Assembly (NCBI GenBank): GCA_018894105.1
Contig: CM032128.1
Location: forward strand, 17,651,001-17,715,000
Direction: 5' to 3'
Source: Jacaranda mimosifolia
Taxonomy: Eukaryota > Streptophyta > Magnoliopsida > Lamiales > Bignoniaceae
Length of the DNA: 64,000 nucleotides
The translations under genes and the position numbers were made by a program. Each line of letters starts with the position of its first letter. Positions within the stretch are counted from its first letter, which is position 1. Positions 22,106 to 32,836 of the stretch are shown in pieces. Below the pieces are notes generated by a model. It was not told the DNA's origin. It ran no database searches and saw only the letters and a program-made list of their open reading frames with translations.

Positions 22106-22640
22106 GTTCCTTCTTAATTTTTGTTATGTTACCTGTAATTTATTTTTATGAAATCATGTATCTATCTTATATTCCCTTGAACAGCTCGATTATTGATATG
22201 TGAAGCCTTCTGTTCCTTCTTAATTTTTGTTCTATTGCCTTAATTCTTTTTCTTGAAATCATGTACCTATCTTATGTTCCCTTGAATACCTCAATTATTG
22301 ATATGTGAGGCCTTATGCTCCTTCTCAATTTTTGTTATGTTACCTATAATTCCTTTTCCTAAAATGATGTCCCTATCTTGTGTTCCCTTGAACACCTCGA
22401 TTATTAATATGTGAGGCCTTATGTTCCATTTTCAAATTATCATTTTGTTACCTGATAATTTTCTTTCCTAAAATCACGTACCTATCTTGTGTTTCCTTGA
22501 CCACTTTGATTATTAATATGTGAGGCCTTCATTCCCTTTTTTACTCCTATTTTTGTTACCTAATAATTATTTCTTATATTCACTTCGCATTTTTTGGAAC
22601 GCCTTGCTTATTATTATGGTAAGATTCTCTATTTTTGACA
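22106..22640. repeat. 106-bp tandem repeat, about five copies
   Basis: Copies start near 22106, 22212, 22317, 22423 and 22531. Each contains GTTCCTTCTTAATTTTTGTT, TGTTACCT, AATCATGTACCTATCTT, TTCCCTTGAACACCTCGATT and ATATGTGAGGCCTT in that order. The last copy is the most diverged. The array is non-coding. Confidence 0.85.
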
Positions 22641-23605
22641 CCTATAATTGTGAAGATCACTACTCCTAGTGCCCATCATTGTAAGATCTTTCTCTTTGAA
22701 TTCTTATTCATCTATCATCTTTTGCCTAATGATAATTATTGAATTTCTTGATAAATTTGAACTCGATTGAAATTCTGAATCTTGTGAAAGCTTATTTTTC
22801 TTTTCTTTCAATCAAGAGATGATCAGGTCATTATTAATATCTATTTAGTTTGATTCTTTCTAATCATAATTATGTTACTCAAATAAGTAAGAACCTCATG
22901 TGCAGGATGTTCTCAAGACAACAACTTAAAGGATTTGTTGAAAAGAGAAAGGAGAATATTTTTTTAGTAAAAGAGTCCTCTTACCCTAAATAATTATAGC
23001 CTGAAAAGGTTCATGTTTTCTAATTTTATAAATCTTCTCATTCCCACTCGTCGAATTGGGAGCTAAGTACCACACTTGCTGAAAGGAGGTATGCTGTGGA
23101 GGCCGCATTTGGAATCACGAGATTGAGACTTTCTACTGTACTTATTGCATTCGTGACCCTTTCGAATATCTTATTTAGTCAGTATTATAAAGCACATGCC
23201 CGACAGAGCAAAGTGCCACACTCATTGAAAGGGAATGTGGAGTGGGGGCCACCTCTTTATTCTGTTGTCTTTGGCACCTTTTGATTCAATACTAGACATC
23301 TTTCAATTGCACTTTTGTACCTCAAATTAAAAAAAGTCCTATCTTTTTCTTCATGAAATAAAGTGTAAGGACATAAGTGTCACGTGCGTTGACAGGAGGT
23401 GTGTGGCGGGGGCCACCTCTAGAATCCTGTACACTTGAACATAAACATATAAAGGGAATTAAAATTTATGAGTTCTCTTCGCTGGTATGGGACAATGATG
23501 AAGTTACATGAAATGTTTGATATCATTATAATTTCTCTAATCCAGTAAGGTTCTCCTAAGTAATTTAATTAAATCACCTCATGGTTTGTGTGAAATTTTG
23601 TCATG
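22641..23605. other. AT-rich DNA with a degenerate three-copy repeat
   Basis: Mostly unassigned. Around 23065-23440 a motif recurs three times about 150-165 bp apart: (G)AAAGTGCCACAC, then GAAAGGAGGTATG(T)GTGG, then GGGGGCCACCTCT...GAATC. A 62-codon open frame at 23096-23284 spans two copies and looks accidental. Confidence 0.4.
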
Positions 23606-23610
23606 TCACT

Positions 23611-25807
23611 TGAAGGAAGGAGATGGATTAGGATCCATAAAATTAAACCAAAAAGAGGCAAATAAACTAATCATATCCATCCCAAGGATAACACTACATG
23701 CCAAAAGTTAGGATTTAAAGGCTGAAAATTACCTTTGAGGAAGGAATCAGAGGAATCAAGTAGATCTCCCAAAGGACTCTTCCAATTGAAGATCAACTAG
23801 CTCCACAACCTTGATCCAGTTTCTCCATTTCCAAGCCTCCAAAATTCAGAAAATTTTGCACACTCTTTCACCACCAAAATAGCCAGCTACTGGCCAAAAA
23901 TTAGGAGAAAACTTAGATCCTCAATTGCCCAATCAAAGCTCCAAAAATCGGCTTCCGTAGGTTTAGTCAACCAACTTTAAGTTCCCCAAGTGTAGAACCT
24001 CTAATGTATAGTCCACACACCTAGAAATGGTTCTCAATCTACCTCACTTGCTTGAGAATTAAGGAAGAAGGTGATGACGGAAGGTGGGCGGTTTTGAAGG
24101 AGAAGAGAATGAGGAAGGAATCTAGGAGGTGGTTATTCAACACATGAATTATACCACATTTTGGAGGGAAAATGTGAGAGCTTCAATAATATTAGCAAGT
24201 GGCCGGCCACATGTATATATAGGAGAGGATGGAAGCCAAAGCCTTTAGCTTTCATCACACTTTCCATGCATGTGTGCTAACTTGCCAACTTGCTAAATCT
24301 TCATTTAACTTAAATTTGCATTTGCATTTCATTTCATAAATTGAAACCAACTTGCATAATTCAAATGTACTCTTCCATTTGATTTTCCTCCAAGATATAA
24401 ATTTTCTATTTAATTAAATTAATTCTTTAATTTAATTAATTTAGCTTAACTCCTTAAGTTAATTTGAGTTAACTTAACTCCTTAAGTTAACTTGACTAAT
24501 TAATTTGTCATAGGGCACCAATTAAATTAATATCTTAATTTAATTGGCATAATTTAACTCCTTTAATTATTTTGATTAATTTAATGCTTTAAATTAATCA
24601 AACTAAAATGACCAATTGATAATTAGTCAATTTCTTTCTCCCCATAGGCAAGAATGCCTAGCAAGCAGTTTTCTAACCCTTTAGAAAATTCTTTCCATCA
24701 AATAAGAGTTTTCTTAGGCTTTTATGTGTCACTTATTAGGTTCATCCATTCATTCATTGGACATGGGTTTACAACTCATTGTGATATTTTGAATATGAAA
24801 TATTCGTATTAGTTTAAATTCATTTAACCTAATAACTCAATCAATTAATCTCTATTAATTAAAGAGTACCTAATCTCCATGGTCGATGTCTAGCAACAAG
24901 CCCATGGAGCCCAACTAATTGGATAAATGAATTATATCTTAATGAACTATTATAACTTATGCCTACCATGTAAATATGGTCCTCTCATCTCCTATCTCTC
25001 GAAAGAGGCCTAGGGCAACATATTTGTCAGATTCCTAATGGCCTCAATAACTATCTCTCAACATCCAATGTTCGATTCCCTTTTATGACCTCAACTTTGA
25101 AAAACACTTTTTTCAAATTGCCATACTACCTTACTCAAGGATTTCTTGGAATCGATCATTATAGAATACATAGGAGATGCACTTGTTCTTCACAACAACG
25201 AGGAAATGAATCCTTTCTTGGATCTCACAAACCTCCATGTTTAACTAGCTCATGCCCAATATAAATCCCGGATGACATCCTACGTGGTTAGGGTAAAGTC
25301 AAAGCATAAGGACCTAAACACAAGGTTACTATAGATCCTCAAGTTAAAAGACTATATGCACTATTATAAGCTTGAAAACTTGCCGCTGTGGGTATCTAGT
25401 GGATTCTCCTAGTGGGCCTTTAGTGAATCTATTCTTTAACAAACACCCACCAACATACCTCCATGTCTAACATAGATTGTCCGTGAAATAGCACAATATC
25501 CAACCCCTTGGAGTATGCATCGTTAGTGTAAGTCTATCCGAAATTTAGATGCCCCATCTCATAAGATTTTATGACTTGAAATATTTAAAATCATGACCTT
25601 AGAGACTTGTTTCATGATCACCATCATATACGTGACCAAGTCCCGTAGTCTAGTATGATTTAAGGGCTTCAATTAAATGCAAGTGAAATATAAAAGACAC
25701 AAGTTGAAGATGGCGATTTTATAAAATATCATTTAGTCAAGATTGTCTCATAATTGGAGTAATTATTACACGCCAATTGTAATTGGCTGCGGAGCACTAT
25801 TTCAACA
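23611..25807 (-). mobile_element. Solo LTR A of the 2.2-kb-LTR copia family
   Basis: The minus strand starts TGTTGAAATAGTGC and matches the LTR starts at 56588, 58192 and 62680. It then follows the same order of landmarks as copies C and D: the TATA region, the GAGTTAA-rich block, and a 3' end matching ...GGATCC..CTTCA. No primer binding site or coding DNA is attached. The flanks TCACT (23606-23610) and TCTCT (25808-25812) match in four of five bases, as expected for an old 5-bp duplication. TATATATAGGAGAGG near 24214 is the promoter region on the minus strand. Confidence 0.8.
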
Positions 25808-25812
25808 TCTCT

Positions 25813-27419
25813 TATATATATATATATACATGCATACAACTTGTATAATATTTCATAAGATCTTGTTATACAAAACAAGTCATCCTAGCATATTCTTGTC
25901 CTACTCATTACATATTTCTTGCTGTATTATCTTCCACTGCAAAAATAAGCTCTATACAGGTAACTCTCTCTAACCTTTTTCATTGAATCATTTGGACTCA
26001 CCCTTATACTTTTATTTATGGTTAAACCAGAAGAAGGAACTTCGGGTTAGAGGAAGAGGAAATTAACTTTGTTTAAATCCAAATGTATCCAGACTGATAG
26101 GTTTATGTATATACATAATAAAACTTATAGCCATGGCGGCATAGTGCTATACCTTAGCTACTAATATATGTATACTCATCGATAACTAAAAATAAATTTA
26201 GACTGGTGTACGGAATATAATATATAAAGTTGTCCCTTATTAATATGATTTTTCATTTTAATTTCTATTAATCTGCATTTGGCATTGGCTCTTGAAAGGA
26301 AAATCTCTTGAAAAGGATTAGTGTCGTGGTTTCGGGGACTCCGGGGCGCCACTCAAGATCTCTTATTCTCAAGGAAATATTATAAAAAAAATCCTTTTAA
26401 TTTAGAAAGAGACTCATGATCATCTCTCCACATACCATGCTATTTAATGATACTCAATATACTGTCAAATATGAAAAATCCAGCATTACAATGTATTACT
26501 CTTTTGCACATACATGAATGGATGGAGGCACGGGCAAGCAGGGGCTCATGCCCCCAAGCTTCATATATATATATATATATAATTGAGTGATAATTTTTTT
26601 AAAAAAAAATTAGGAATAGTTTTTATTAAATCTTTATTTATTTTAATTTGTAAGAACTAAATAAATTTTTAGGTTAGTATTTACAATAAAATAAAATAAC
26701 TAAGTGAAGACAATTAGATTATGCCCATTCGGGCATTTTTATTTTATTTATTAGAAATTACATTTATTGGGATTTATCTAAAGAAATTTTTTATAGGGAT
26801 TTATAAAACAATCAAAATCTCTCTTTTATGACTTCAATGAGATTGAGATTTAGAGTCATACGCATTTGAATATTTTAAGAGAAACTTTTTTTGATTTTTC
26901 TTTATCTTTGACATGTGGTTTGTTGATTCTTTTTATTTTTCTCTCTTCACTTTACCTAGGATAATTTTATAATATATTTTAGGTGTTTGTTTATATACAT
27001 TATTATTGATTTGTTATATCTTTCAATTGAAAGTAAACCGAGTTTAAATGTGCTTTTAGGTCTTGCAAAAAGAAAAAGATTAAATGTATGTTTGTTTGTT
27101 TTTCTTATATATATTGTTAAAAGTTTTGATATTAAGTCAAATGTTACTAAAAGTTTTAATATGGATTTCATTACTAATGAGTTTTATGATATAAAAAAGT
27201 ATTGCGGTCAATTTCGAAGAAAATATGCATTTCAAATTCATAAAAATTATAAAATTTATTTTTGAATTTTATATTTTATAATTTTTCCTTCTCATATGCT
27301 CAAATTTGGATCCATCACAAGCACATATGATATAATTGAGGACTTTACGTTTATATAAAAAGGCAAAAATAGTAACTTATAGGTTACTAGAGGCCTTCAA
27401 CTCCTCTAAATACAAGACA
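25813..27419. other. AT-rich DNA without recognised genes
   Basis: Contains (TA)n runs near 25815 and 26563, and a short GC-rich island at 26320-26355. It also has a motif GGAGGCACGGGCAAGCAGGGGC followed by GCCCCC near 26527-26555, which resembles decayed transposon DNA but could not be assigned. A 92-codon open frame at 26987-27265 shows no family resemblance. Confidence 0.4.
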
Positions 27420-27429
27420 AAATTTAACA

Positions 27430-27540
27430 GGGTAAATTGCATTTTTGGTCCCATAACTTAGGTCGTTTTGGATTTTGGTCCCACTCTTTTGCACTTTCTC
27501 ATATTGCATCCTCTAAGTCGATTTTTTCCTCGATTTAAGG
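27430..27540 (+). repeat. Left terminal inverted repeat of the MULE
   Basis: Starts GGGTAAATTGCATTTTTGG and aligns without gaps to the right repeat over 111 bases with six differences by eye. Weaker similarity extends further inward. In Mutator elements the TIRs contain the promoters and the transposase binding site. Confidence 0.9.
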
Positions 27541-28985
27541 ACTGAAAGGGGGTTCCGTCAGATACTTAACGATGCAAAGCACATGCCACTTACGTGGTCG
27601 TTTGGGTGACAAGTTGGACAGAAATCTCGATGCCTCATCTCACAGTTAACCAAAGACACAAACTTCGCTCTGGAGAAAAAGAAAGAAAACCCTCTCGCGA
27701 AAGAACCTTAACCCCCAGATTGTGCAATAAGACTTTGTTCTTGAAGAATTGAAGATTATTATTCAAAGAAATTGAAGTTTGAAGTGAAGGATTGAGGAAA
27801 TTGTGGCTTGATTTGGAATGGCGTTACGGGACCCGAGATATAATGGTGACCCAAATACGGAGTATAGTAATGTTGGCTAGATCCTTGTATTTTTTTTTTG
27901 GATTTATGCTATTCTTTTTGTTATACTCTAGATTTTTGTACTTTTGAGTTAAATTTCCATACATGTGTGTGCAATATGTGGGGTCTAGGGTTTTTTGGTA
28001 CTCCAGATGTTCTGGAGATTTGTGTTTGGTAATGGCCCATGCTTTTATTTTTATGCTCTGTCATTGTCCATACATGTTTTTATTATGCTTGTGTATTATT
28101 ATTTCTTGGATTCTGTTGGCCTCACATGATAGGGATGGGTGGTCCCCTAGTTTATTCAAATTGTGGACCTTTACAGATAATAATTGTATAATATGTTTCT
28201 ATGTTTGACTTTTTTTGTTGGTTTTTCACAAATGTTGTTTCTTTATCAAATGCAATTAAATTAGTAGCTTTTTTTTTTCTCCGCTGTCTCTTCATTTCAG
28301 ATGATATTGCTCCTTTTGTCACTATAAAGTTGCATTATGGTTGCCAGTTTAATAACATACTTGCTGAGTATATTGGGGGAAGTATTAGTGTGTTTGACTA
28401 TATGGATTTAAATAGGATAACTGTTGCTTATATGGATACATTATGTGAACAAATAGGATATTATGGTATGAAAATGTATTATATATTGGGTGAGCATGGG
28501 TTTAAGTTGCTATGTACTGGGGATGAGTTATTACAGTTGTTCTAGATCACTTCTTTGATAGGCTAGTTGAAATTTATCTAGATACAACCATGGTAGAGGA
28601 TATTGGTACACAGGTTGGCTCATCAAAAAGGGGTGATGGCAATAATCTAAATGAGGGTGAATAAGATATTAGGGGTCATGACAGTAGCTCTTCTGAGTAT
28701 GAAGAGTTCAGTGATAGTGATTATGACATTAGTAGTGAAGAGGAGAATAGGGCAAAAGATGATGACATGTATCATGAACATGTAGATGAGGGTGCAGAGT
28801 GAGCTGGGGATAATGATAGGGAAAATGCAGTAGGCACAAAACAGTCTTCTGAGGGAGATGAGGCAGAGAACATAGGGTCCAGTGGTGAAGACTTTGATAG
28901 TGACATAGGCTTTGATGGTGAGAATAGACCTAAATACCATGTTTTCAGTGTTGTTGATACTTATGATCCTAAATTTCAACTTGGC

Positions 28986-30659
28986 ATGATATTCTCAAAT
29001 AAAAGTGAATTTAGGATAGTTGTCCACTCTCATGCAATTAAAACAAAGAGAAGTATTAAGATTGTCAAAAATGACAAAAGGAGAATTTATGCTAAGTGTG
29101 CAACTAAAGGGTGTTTATGGAGAATTCATGCTCTTAAGCTTGGGAATGAGTCCACATTTCAAATAAGAGAGTACTACTCCAAACATAAATGTGCAGTAAC
29201 ATTTAATGTTAAGAACATGAAGTCTTTTTGGCTATCATCTAAGTATGTGAGCTCCTTTAGGTCTGACCCTAAAAGAAATGTGAAGGGCTTCAGAAATGAT
29301 GTCATTAAAGATATTAGGGTCCATGTGTCTAAAAATCAAGCGTATAGGGCTAGGAGTATGGCACTTAAATCAATTGAAGGTGGGGTTGAGGAGCAGTATG
29401 CTTTATTGTGGGATTATGCTGAGGAATTGAGAAGGAGCAATCCTAGTTCTACTGTTGTTCTTGCATTAGCTGAGAGTGATGGAAATGATGGTGGTATGAA
29501 GTTTGCCAAACTTTATGTATGTTTTGAAGCTTTGAAAAGGGGAGTTTTATCTGGTTGTAGGCCATTAATAGGTGTTTATAGATGTCATCTTAAGGGGCCA
29601 CATAGGGCGGTTCTCTTGACTGCAGTTGGGATTGATCCCAATAACAATTCATTTCCAATAGCTTATGCAGTTGTGATTAAGGAGAATAAAGAAACATGGG
29701 AGTGGTTTTTATTGTTGTTAAGAGTAGATTTAAATATTGTGAGGGAGTATGAGTTTATTTTTACATCAGACAAGCAAAAAGGGCTACTTCTTGCTTTTGA
29801 ATCTGTGTTGCCAGCATGTATGAATAGGTTTTGTGTTAGACATTTACATGGTAACATGAAAAGGGTAGGTTTCAGGGGGTTAGCTTACAAAAAAGCTCTT
29901 TGGAAAGCTGCTATGGCTAGTACAGTACTAGATTTTGAAAGAAGAATGAAAGAGATGGGAAAACTTGATAACAATGCACTTGAATGGTTTTGTGACAAGC
30001 ACCCTGTTGAATGGAGTAGGTCACATTTTAATACAATCCCTAAGTGTGACATGTTTCTCAATAATATATGTGAATCCTTTAATGCCAACATTCTAAGTGC
30101 AAGGGAGAAACCTATTCTTACAATGCTAGAAGATATTAGAGAGTTGCTGATATCTAAACTGCAAGATAATAGAGATAAGGCAAGGGCAAAATGGCATGGC
30201 AAAATTTTTCTTAAGATAAAAAAAATAGTGGATAAGAACATAGGAAAGGCTGCTGATTGTATACCAATAAAATCCACTGACTTGCACTATGAGATTTCAT
30301 GTTATGATGGGTCTAGGTTCACTGTTGATCTTGGGAAGCATACATGTTCTTGTAGAAAATGGGATTTAAGTGGAATTCCATGCAAGCATGCCATTTCTGC
30401 CATTTGTAGCCAAATGAAAGACCCTGAGGATTATGTGGATGAGTTTTATTGGGTTGAGACATTTAAGAAGGTTTATGAGCATGCCATACTCCTAGTTAAT
30501 GGTTCTGATTTATGGAAGAAAACAAACATTCCTCTTCCACTGCTACCAAATCTTGGGAGACAGCCAGGTAGACTAGCTAGAGCAAGGAGATTAAAGCAAG
30601 ATGAGCCTGCCAAGAAGATGAAGAAGTGCACAAAAGGGAAACAGAAAGCATCTCAGTGA
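28986..30659 (+). CDS. MULE transposase core, 557 codons open
   Basis: Domain order: a MuDR-type DNA-binding zinc region (residues 1-70, with CATKGC and HKC), the MULE transposase domain (PF10551 type, about 170-290), and a SWIM zinc finger (residues 454-468, CSC...GIPCKH). The second catalytic Asp is in FTSDKQKGL (D262), followed by CVRHLHGN. The first catalytic Asp, normally in VDGCHLKG, is replaced: the frame reads IGVYRCHLKG (Y198). That change alone should abolish cutting and joining. NNICESFN and the Lys-rich C-terminus (ARARRLKQDEPAKKMKKCTKGK) are as in the family. The ATG at 28986 is inside the protein; the true start is probably the exon at 27818. Neighbours are the PB1-like exon upstream and the zinc-knuckle exon downstream. 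Confidence 0.88.
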   Translation: MIFSNKSEFRIVVHSHAIKTKRSIKIVKNDKRRIYAKCATKGCLWRIHALKLGNESTFQIREYYSKHKCAVTFNVKNMKSFWLSSKYVSSFRSDPKRNVKGFRNDVIKDIRVHVSKNQAYRARSMALKSIEGGVEEQYALLWDYAEELRRSNPSSTVVLALAESDGNDGGMKFAKLYVCFEALKRGVLSGCRPLIGVYRCHLKGPHRAVLLTAVGIDPNNNSFPIAYAVVIKENKETWEWFLLLLRVDLNIVREYEFIFTSDKQKGLLLAFESVLPACMNRFCVRHLHGNMKRVGFRGLAYKKALWKAAMASTVLDFERRMKEMGKLDNNALEWFCDKHPVEWSRSHFNTIPKCDMFLNNICESFNANILSAREKPILTMLEDIRELLISKLQDNRDKARAKWHGKIFLKIKKIVDKNIGKAADCIPIKSTDLHYEISCYDGSRFTVDLGKHTCSCRKWDLSGIPCKHAISAICSQMKDPEDYVDEFYWVETFKKVYEHAILLVNGSDLWKKTNIPLPLLPNLGRQPGRLARARRLKQDEPAKKMKKCTKGKQKASQ

Positions 30660-31242
30660 GAATGGAAAGACAACTACTGATCATCAAATGTAGATTGTGT
30701 GGAGAAGCTGGCCATAATAGGAAAGGATGCAAGAAAAAGAAAAATCCAAATACAAGTCAAGTGAGTTCATTAAATTCATTAAGTATATTACCTTAGTTAA
30801 CTTAAATTTCATTAACTTGATTTTATGTGTATAGGTTCAAGAGGAAGCTGAAGCACATGTCTATGCCAATCAAGAAGCTGAAAGACATGTCCATGACATT
30901 CAAGAGGGTGAAACACATGAAGATGTTTATGAACAAGACTATGACTATGAAGATGCTTATAGATTTCCTTCACCAGTAAGCATTATATTGTAATTTCATC
31001 TCTTTTATCATTTTAAACTAATTATACGTAATTTTTGCAAGTTTATGATGAGACAGCCATAGACAAGGAGGACATTACAAATATGCCATGGCTCACAAGC
31101 TACAGAAAGCTGTGCTGAGCCTTCATTGCCATCACAGACTCAAGAATCCCAAACTTCCTTTAAGATGACAGTAAGTCTTCTTTGTGTTTTATTTATGACC
31201 AATCTAATTTTATACATGTATTTAATTTTATTATATGAACAG

Positions 31243-31815
31243 GTTAGAAAAAGAACAATGAAGAAGCACACTCCTTTCAATACACTAAAAAAGATGCATG
31301 GAGTTGACCATACAACACCAAGTTTGTACCCTGTGAGGACAAGAAGCAAAGCTGCTATGGATTTAGAACCTGTTGAGGCTCCTATGACAACAAAGAACAA
31401 GGCTGCAATGGCTTCACACTCTACCAAAGCTTATACCAGACCACCAAAAACTCCAATGGCACCTTTGACAACAAGGAACAAGGCTATAATAGCTTCACAC
31501 CCTACTAAAGCTTATACCAAACCACCACTAGCCCTAATGACACCTTTGACAACAAGGAGCATGGCTGCTCTAGCTTCAAAGCAAGTTGAGGAAGTAACAA
31601 CATCAAATGTAAGCATCAGGCCCCCATCTGCTCCAGGAGTAACCATTAGGCCTCCAATTCCATTTTCAAATGATCATCCAAGAGTAGTTGTAGGGACAGT
31701 GACTGCTAAAGGCCAGGGTTACAAGGGATTAGTGCCAGTATTTTCAAAAGAAGGCCAAACATATGTTTCAATGGCTAATTTGAGTACAGTTGTTAGAAAA
31801 ATGAAGGATGATTGA
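31243..31815 (+). CDS. Last exon of the MULE transposase gene (repeat-rich C-terminus)
   Basis: A splice acceptor (..GAACAG) before 31243 opens a frame to the TGA at 31813. It encodes a basic, Thr/Pro-rich tail with three imperfect repeats of PMxTKNKAAMASHxTKAYTxPP type (about 28-31 residues each), then a conserved-looking block VTAKGQGYKGLVPVFSKEGQ. Its function is unknown; it follows the zinc-knuckle exon as the C-terminal region does in many plant MULE proteins. An upstream splice donor at 31171 (GTAAGT) supports the intron. Confidence 0.55.
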   Translation, partial: VRKRTMKKHTPFNTLKKMHGVDHTTPSLYPVRTRSKAAMDLEPVEAPMTTKNKAAMASHSTKAYTRPPKTPMAPLTTRNKAIIASHPTKAYTKPPLALMTPLTTRSMAALASKQVEEVTTSNVSIRPPSAPGVTIRPPIPFSNDHPRVVVGTVTAKGQGYKGLVPVFSKEGQTYVSMANLSTVVRKMKDD

Positions 31816-32326
31816 AACTGATATGTTGAAGCTGAAGAACTGCAATTTTTTTTAGCTTAATAGTTTGTTGTTTTGTTGGGAACCTGTTATTAACTTATTC
31901 ATAGTACTTAAGCATACTTTGGTATTTTGTTGGTTTTGTTGTATGAAAGTTGGTATTTTGTTATCTTAACACAACTTATTTTACCATTAATTTCTTTCTT
32001 TTGGAGTTAAATTGCTATTAAGATAACTTGTGGTTTGGTTGTTTGCATTTTTTGTCAATTGCAATTTGTGGTTTGCAAAAACAGCATAGGAACACACACA
32101 AGTACATATACCGAATTAAACTGAAAAAGCATAATACAAACTGCATATATTACATACCATAAAACTTACAATACCAAACTAAATAGCAAAAAACATGCCA
32201 TACCAAAGTACATAGCAAAAACTATCCCACTCCATACACCATTCCATACTCGACACATCTAAACCATAAACACCAAAACCTTCCCCAACACTTTTGACAA
32301 TATAAGAGTAGCCACCCATCTTTTCC
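31816..32326. other. Spacer between the two convergent MULE genes
   Basis: AT-rich, non-coding. It presumably holds the 3' untranslated regions of both genes. Confidence 0.5.
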
Positions 32327-32683
32327 TCAACCTAATAAACAGAAAAACACCATCAACCAAGAAACAACTAAAAGATACAACAATAGAGTTTGTCTTCTTT
32401 GAAGTTTAGATAGTTCTTTCTCCTTTTCATTCAATCTCCTAAGCAATCCAGGAATCACTTTTCTTGCTCTTGCACACATTGGAGGGTCTTCCCAAGCAAA
32501 AAAATTACACCCATTCCTGCCAAAAGCACACCCATGGAACCTCCTACTCGGATTTTCATTTGTCCATGATGTCTTCAATAGAGCTGGGCTGCCACAAGAA
32601 CATGTAAGGGTGCCTTCAATAGAGCTGGACATTTTTCTTCCCTTTTCTGCAAATCTGTTGCCACTTCCGCCAACCTGCTGCAA
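32327..32683 (-). CDS. Small GRF zinc-finger membrane protein inside the MULE
   Basis: An uninterrupted 118-codon frame. Starts are possible at residue 1 or at Met18 (32630-32632, MSSSIEGTL); the second puts the zinc finger near the N-terminus as is usual in this group. Residues 25-70 form a GRF-type zinc finger (PF06839 type): CSCGSPALLKTSWTNENPSRRF, HGC, and CNFFAWEDPPMC. The finger uses Cys28/Cys30, Cys52 and Cys59 or nearby ligands. Then come IPGLLRRLNEKEKELSKLQR, a short coiled coil, and a C-terminal hydrophobic segment (LLLYLLVVSWLMVFFCLLG) that looks like a membrane anchor. GRF fingers bind single-stranded nucleic acid in several DNA-repair proteins. The gene faces the transposase gene and would start from the right TIR. 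Confidence 0.75.
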   Translation of the reverse strand: MQQVGGSGNRFAEKGRKMSSSIEGTLTCSCGSPALLKTSWTNENPSRRFHGCAFGRNGCNFFAWEDPPMCARARKVIPGLLRRLNEKEKELSKLQRRQTLLLYLLVVSWLMVFFCLLG

Positions 32684-32836
32684 CTTGAAGAATCTTTCTT
32701 ATGTGAAAAAATCTGAATTTATAGGTCTCAAGACCAACAATTTTCCCTCCAACGTGAAGACTTTCCCTCAAAATTGTCACCAAACGGCCAAGTGAGGGGC
32801 ACAGGTTTTGCACCGTTAACGAAAATTCTATTGAGC

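Larger units (their letters stand above)
27818..31815 (+). pseudogene. mudrA-like transposase gene of the MULE (multi-exon, damaged)
   Basis: Proposed exon 1 is 27818-27866 (MALRDPRYNGDPNTEY). An intron 27867-28300 with GT/AG joins in phase to exon 2, which opens with a PB1-like N-terminal domain (DIAPFVTIKLHYG, FNNILAEYIGGS). A frameshift near 28540 and in-frame stops at about 28661 (TAA) and 28800 (TGA) interrupt an acidic, Ser-rich linker before the intact transposase core at 28986-30659. After the core, a CX2CX4HX4C zinc knuckle (CRLCGEAGHNRKGC, 30689-30730) lies in another frame. Plausible exons follow at 30835-30975 and 31243-31815. Transcription would start in or near the left TIR. The gene is recognisable from end to end but needs several repairs to be read. 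Confidence 0.75.

Noticed and set aside
22106..22640. CRISPR-like array
   Set aside because: Units are tandem without unique spacers, in plant-type DNA; an ordinary tandem repeat.
26525..26560. GGAGGCACGGGCAAGCAGGGGC / GCCCCC motif resembling a transposon end
   Set aside because: Short, and without a partner or duplication.
26987..27265. 92-codon open frame
   Set aside because: AT-rich, no family resemblance, no splice or promoter context. Open frames of this length occur by chance in such DNA.
29885..30277. 130-codon minus-strand open frame within the MULE transposase
   Set aside because: Shadow of the transposase frame; hydrophobic composition is explained by reading coding DNA backwards.
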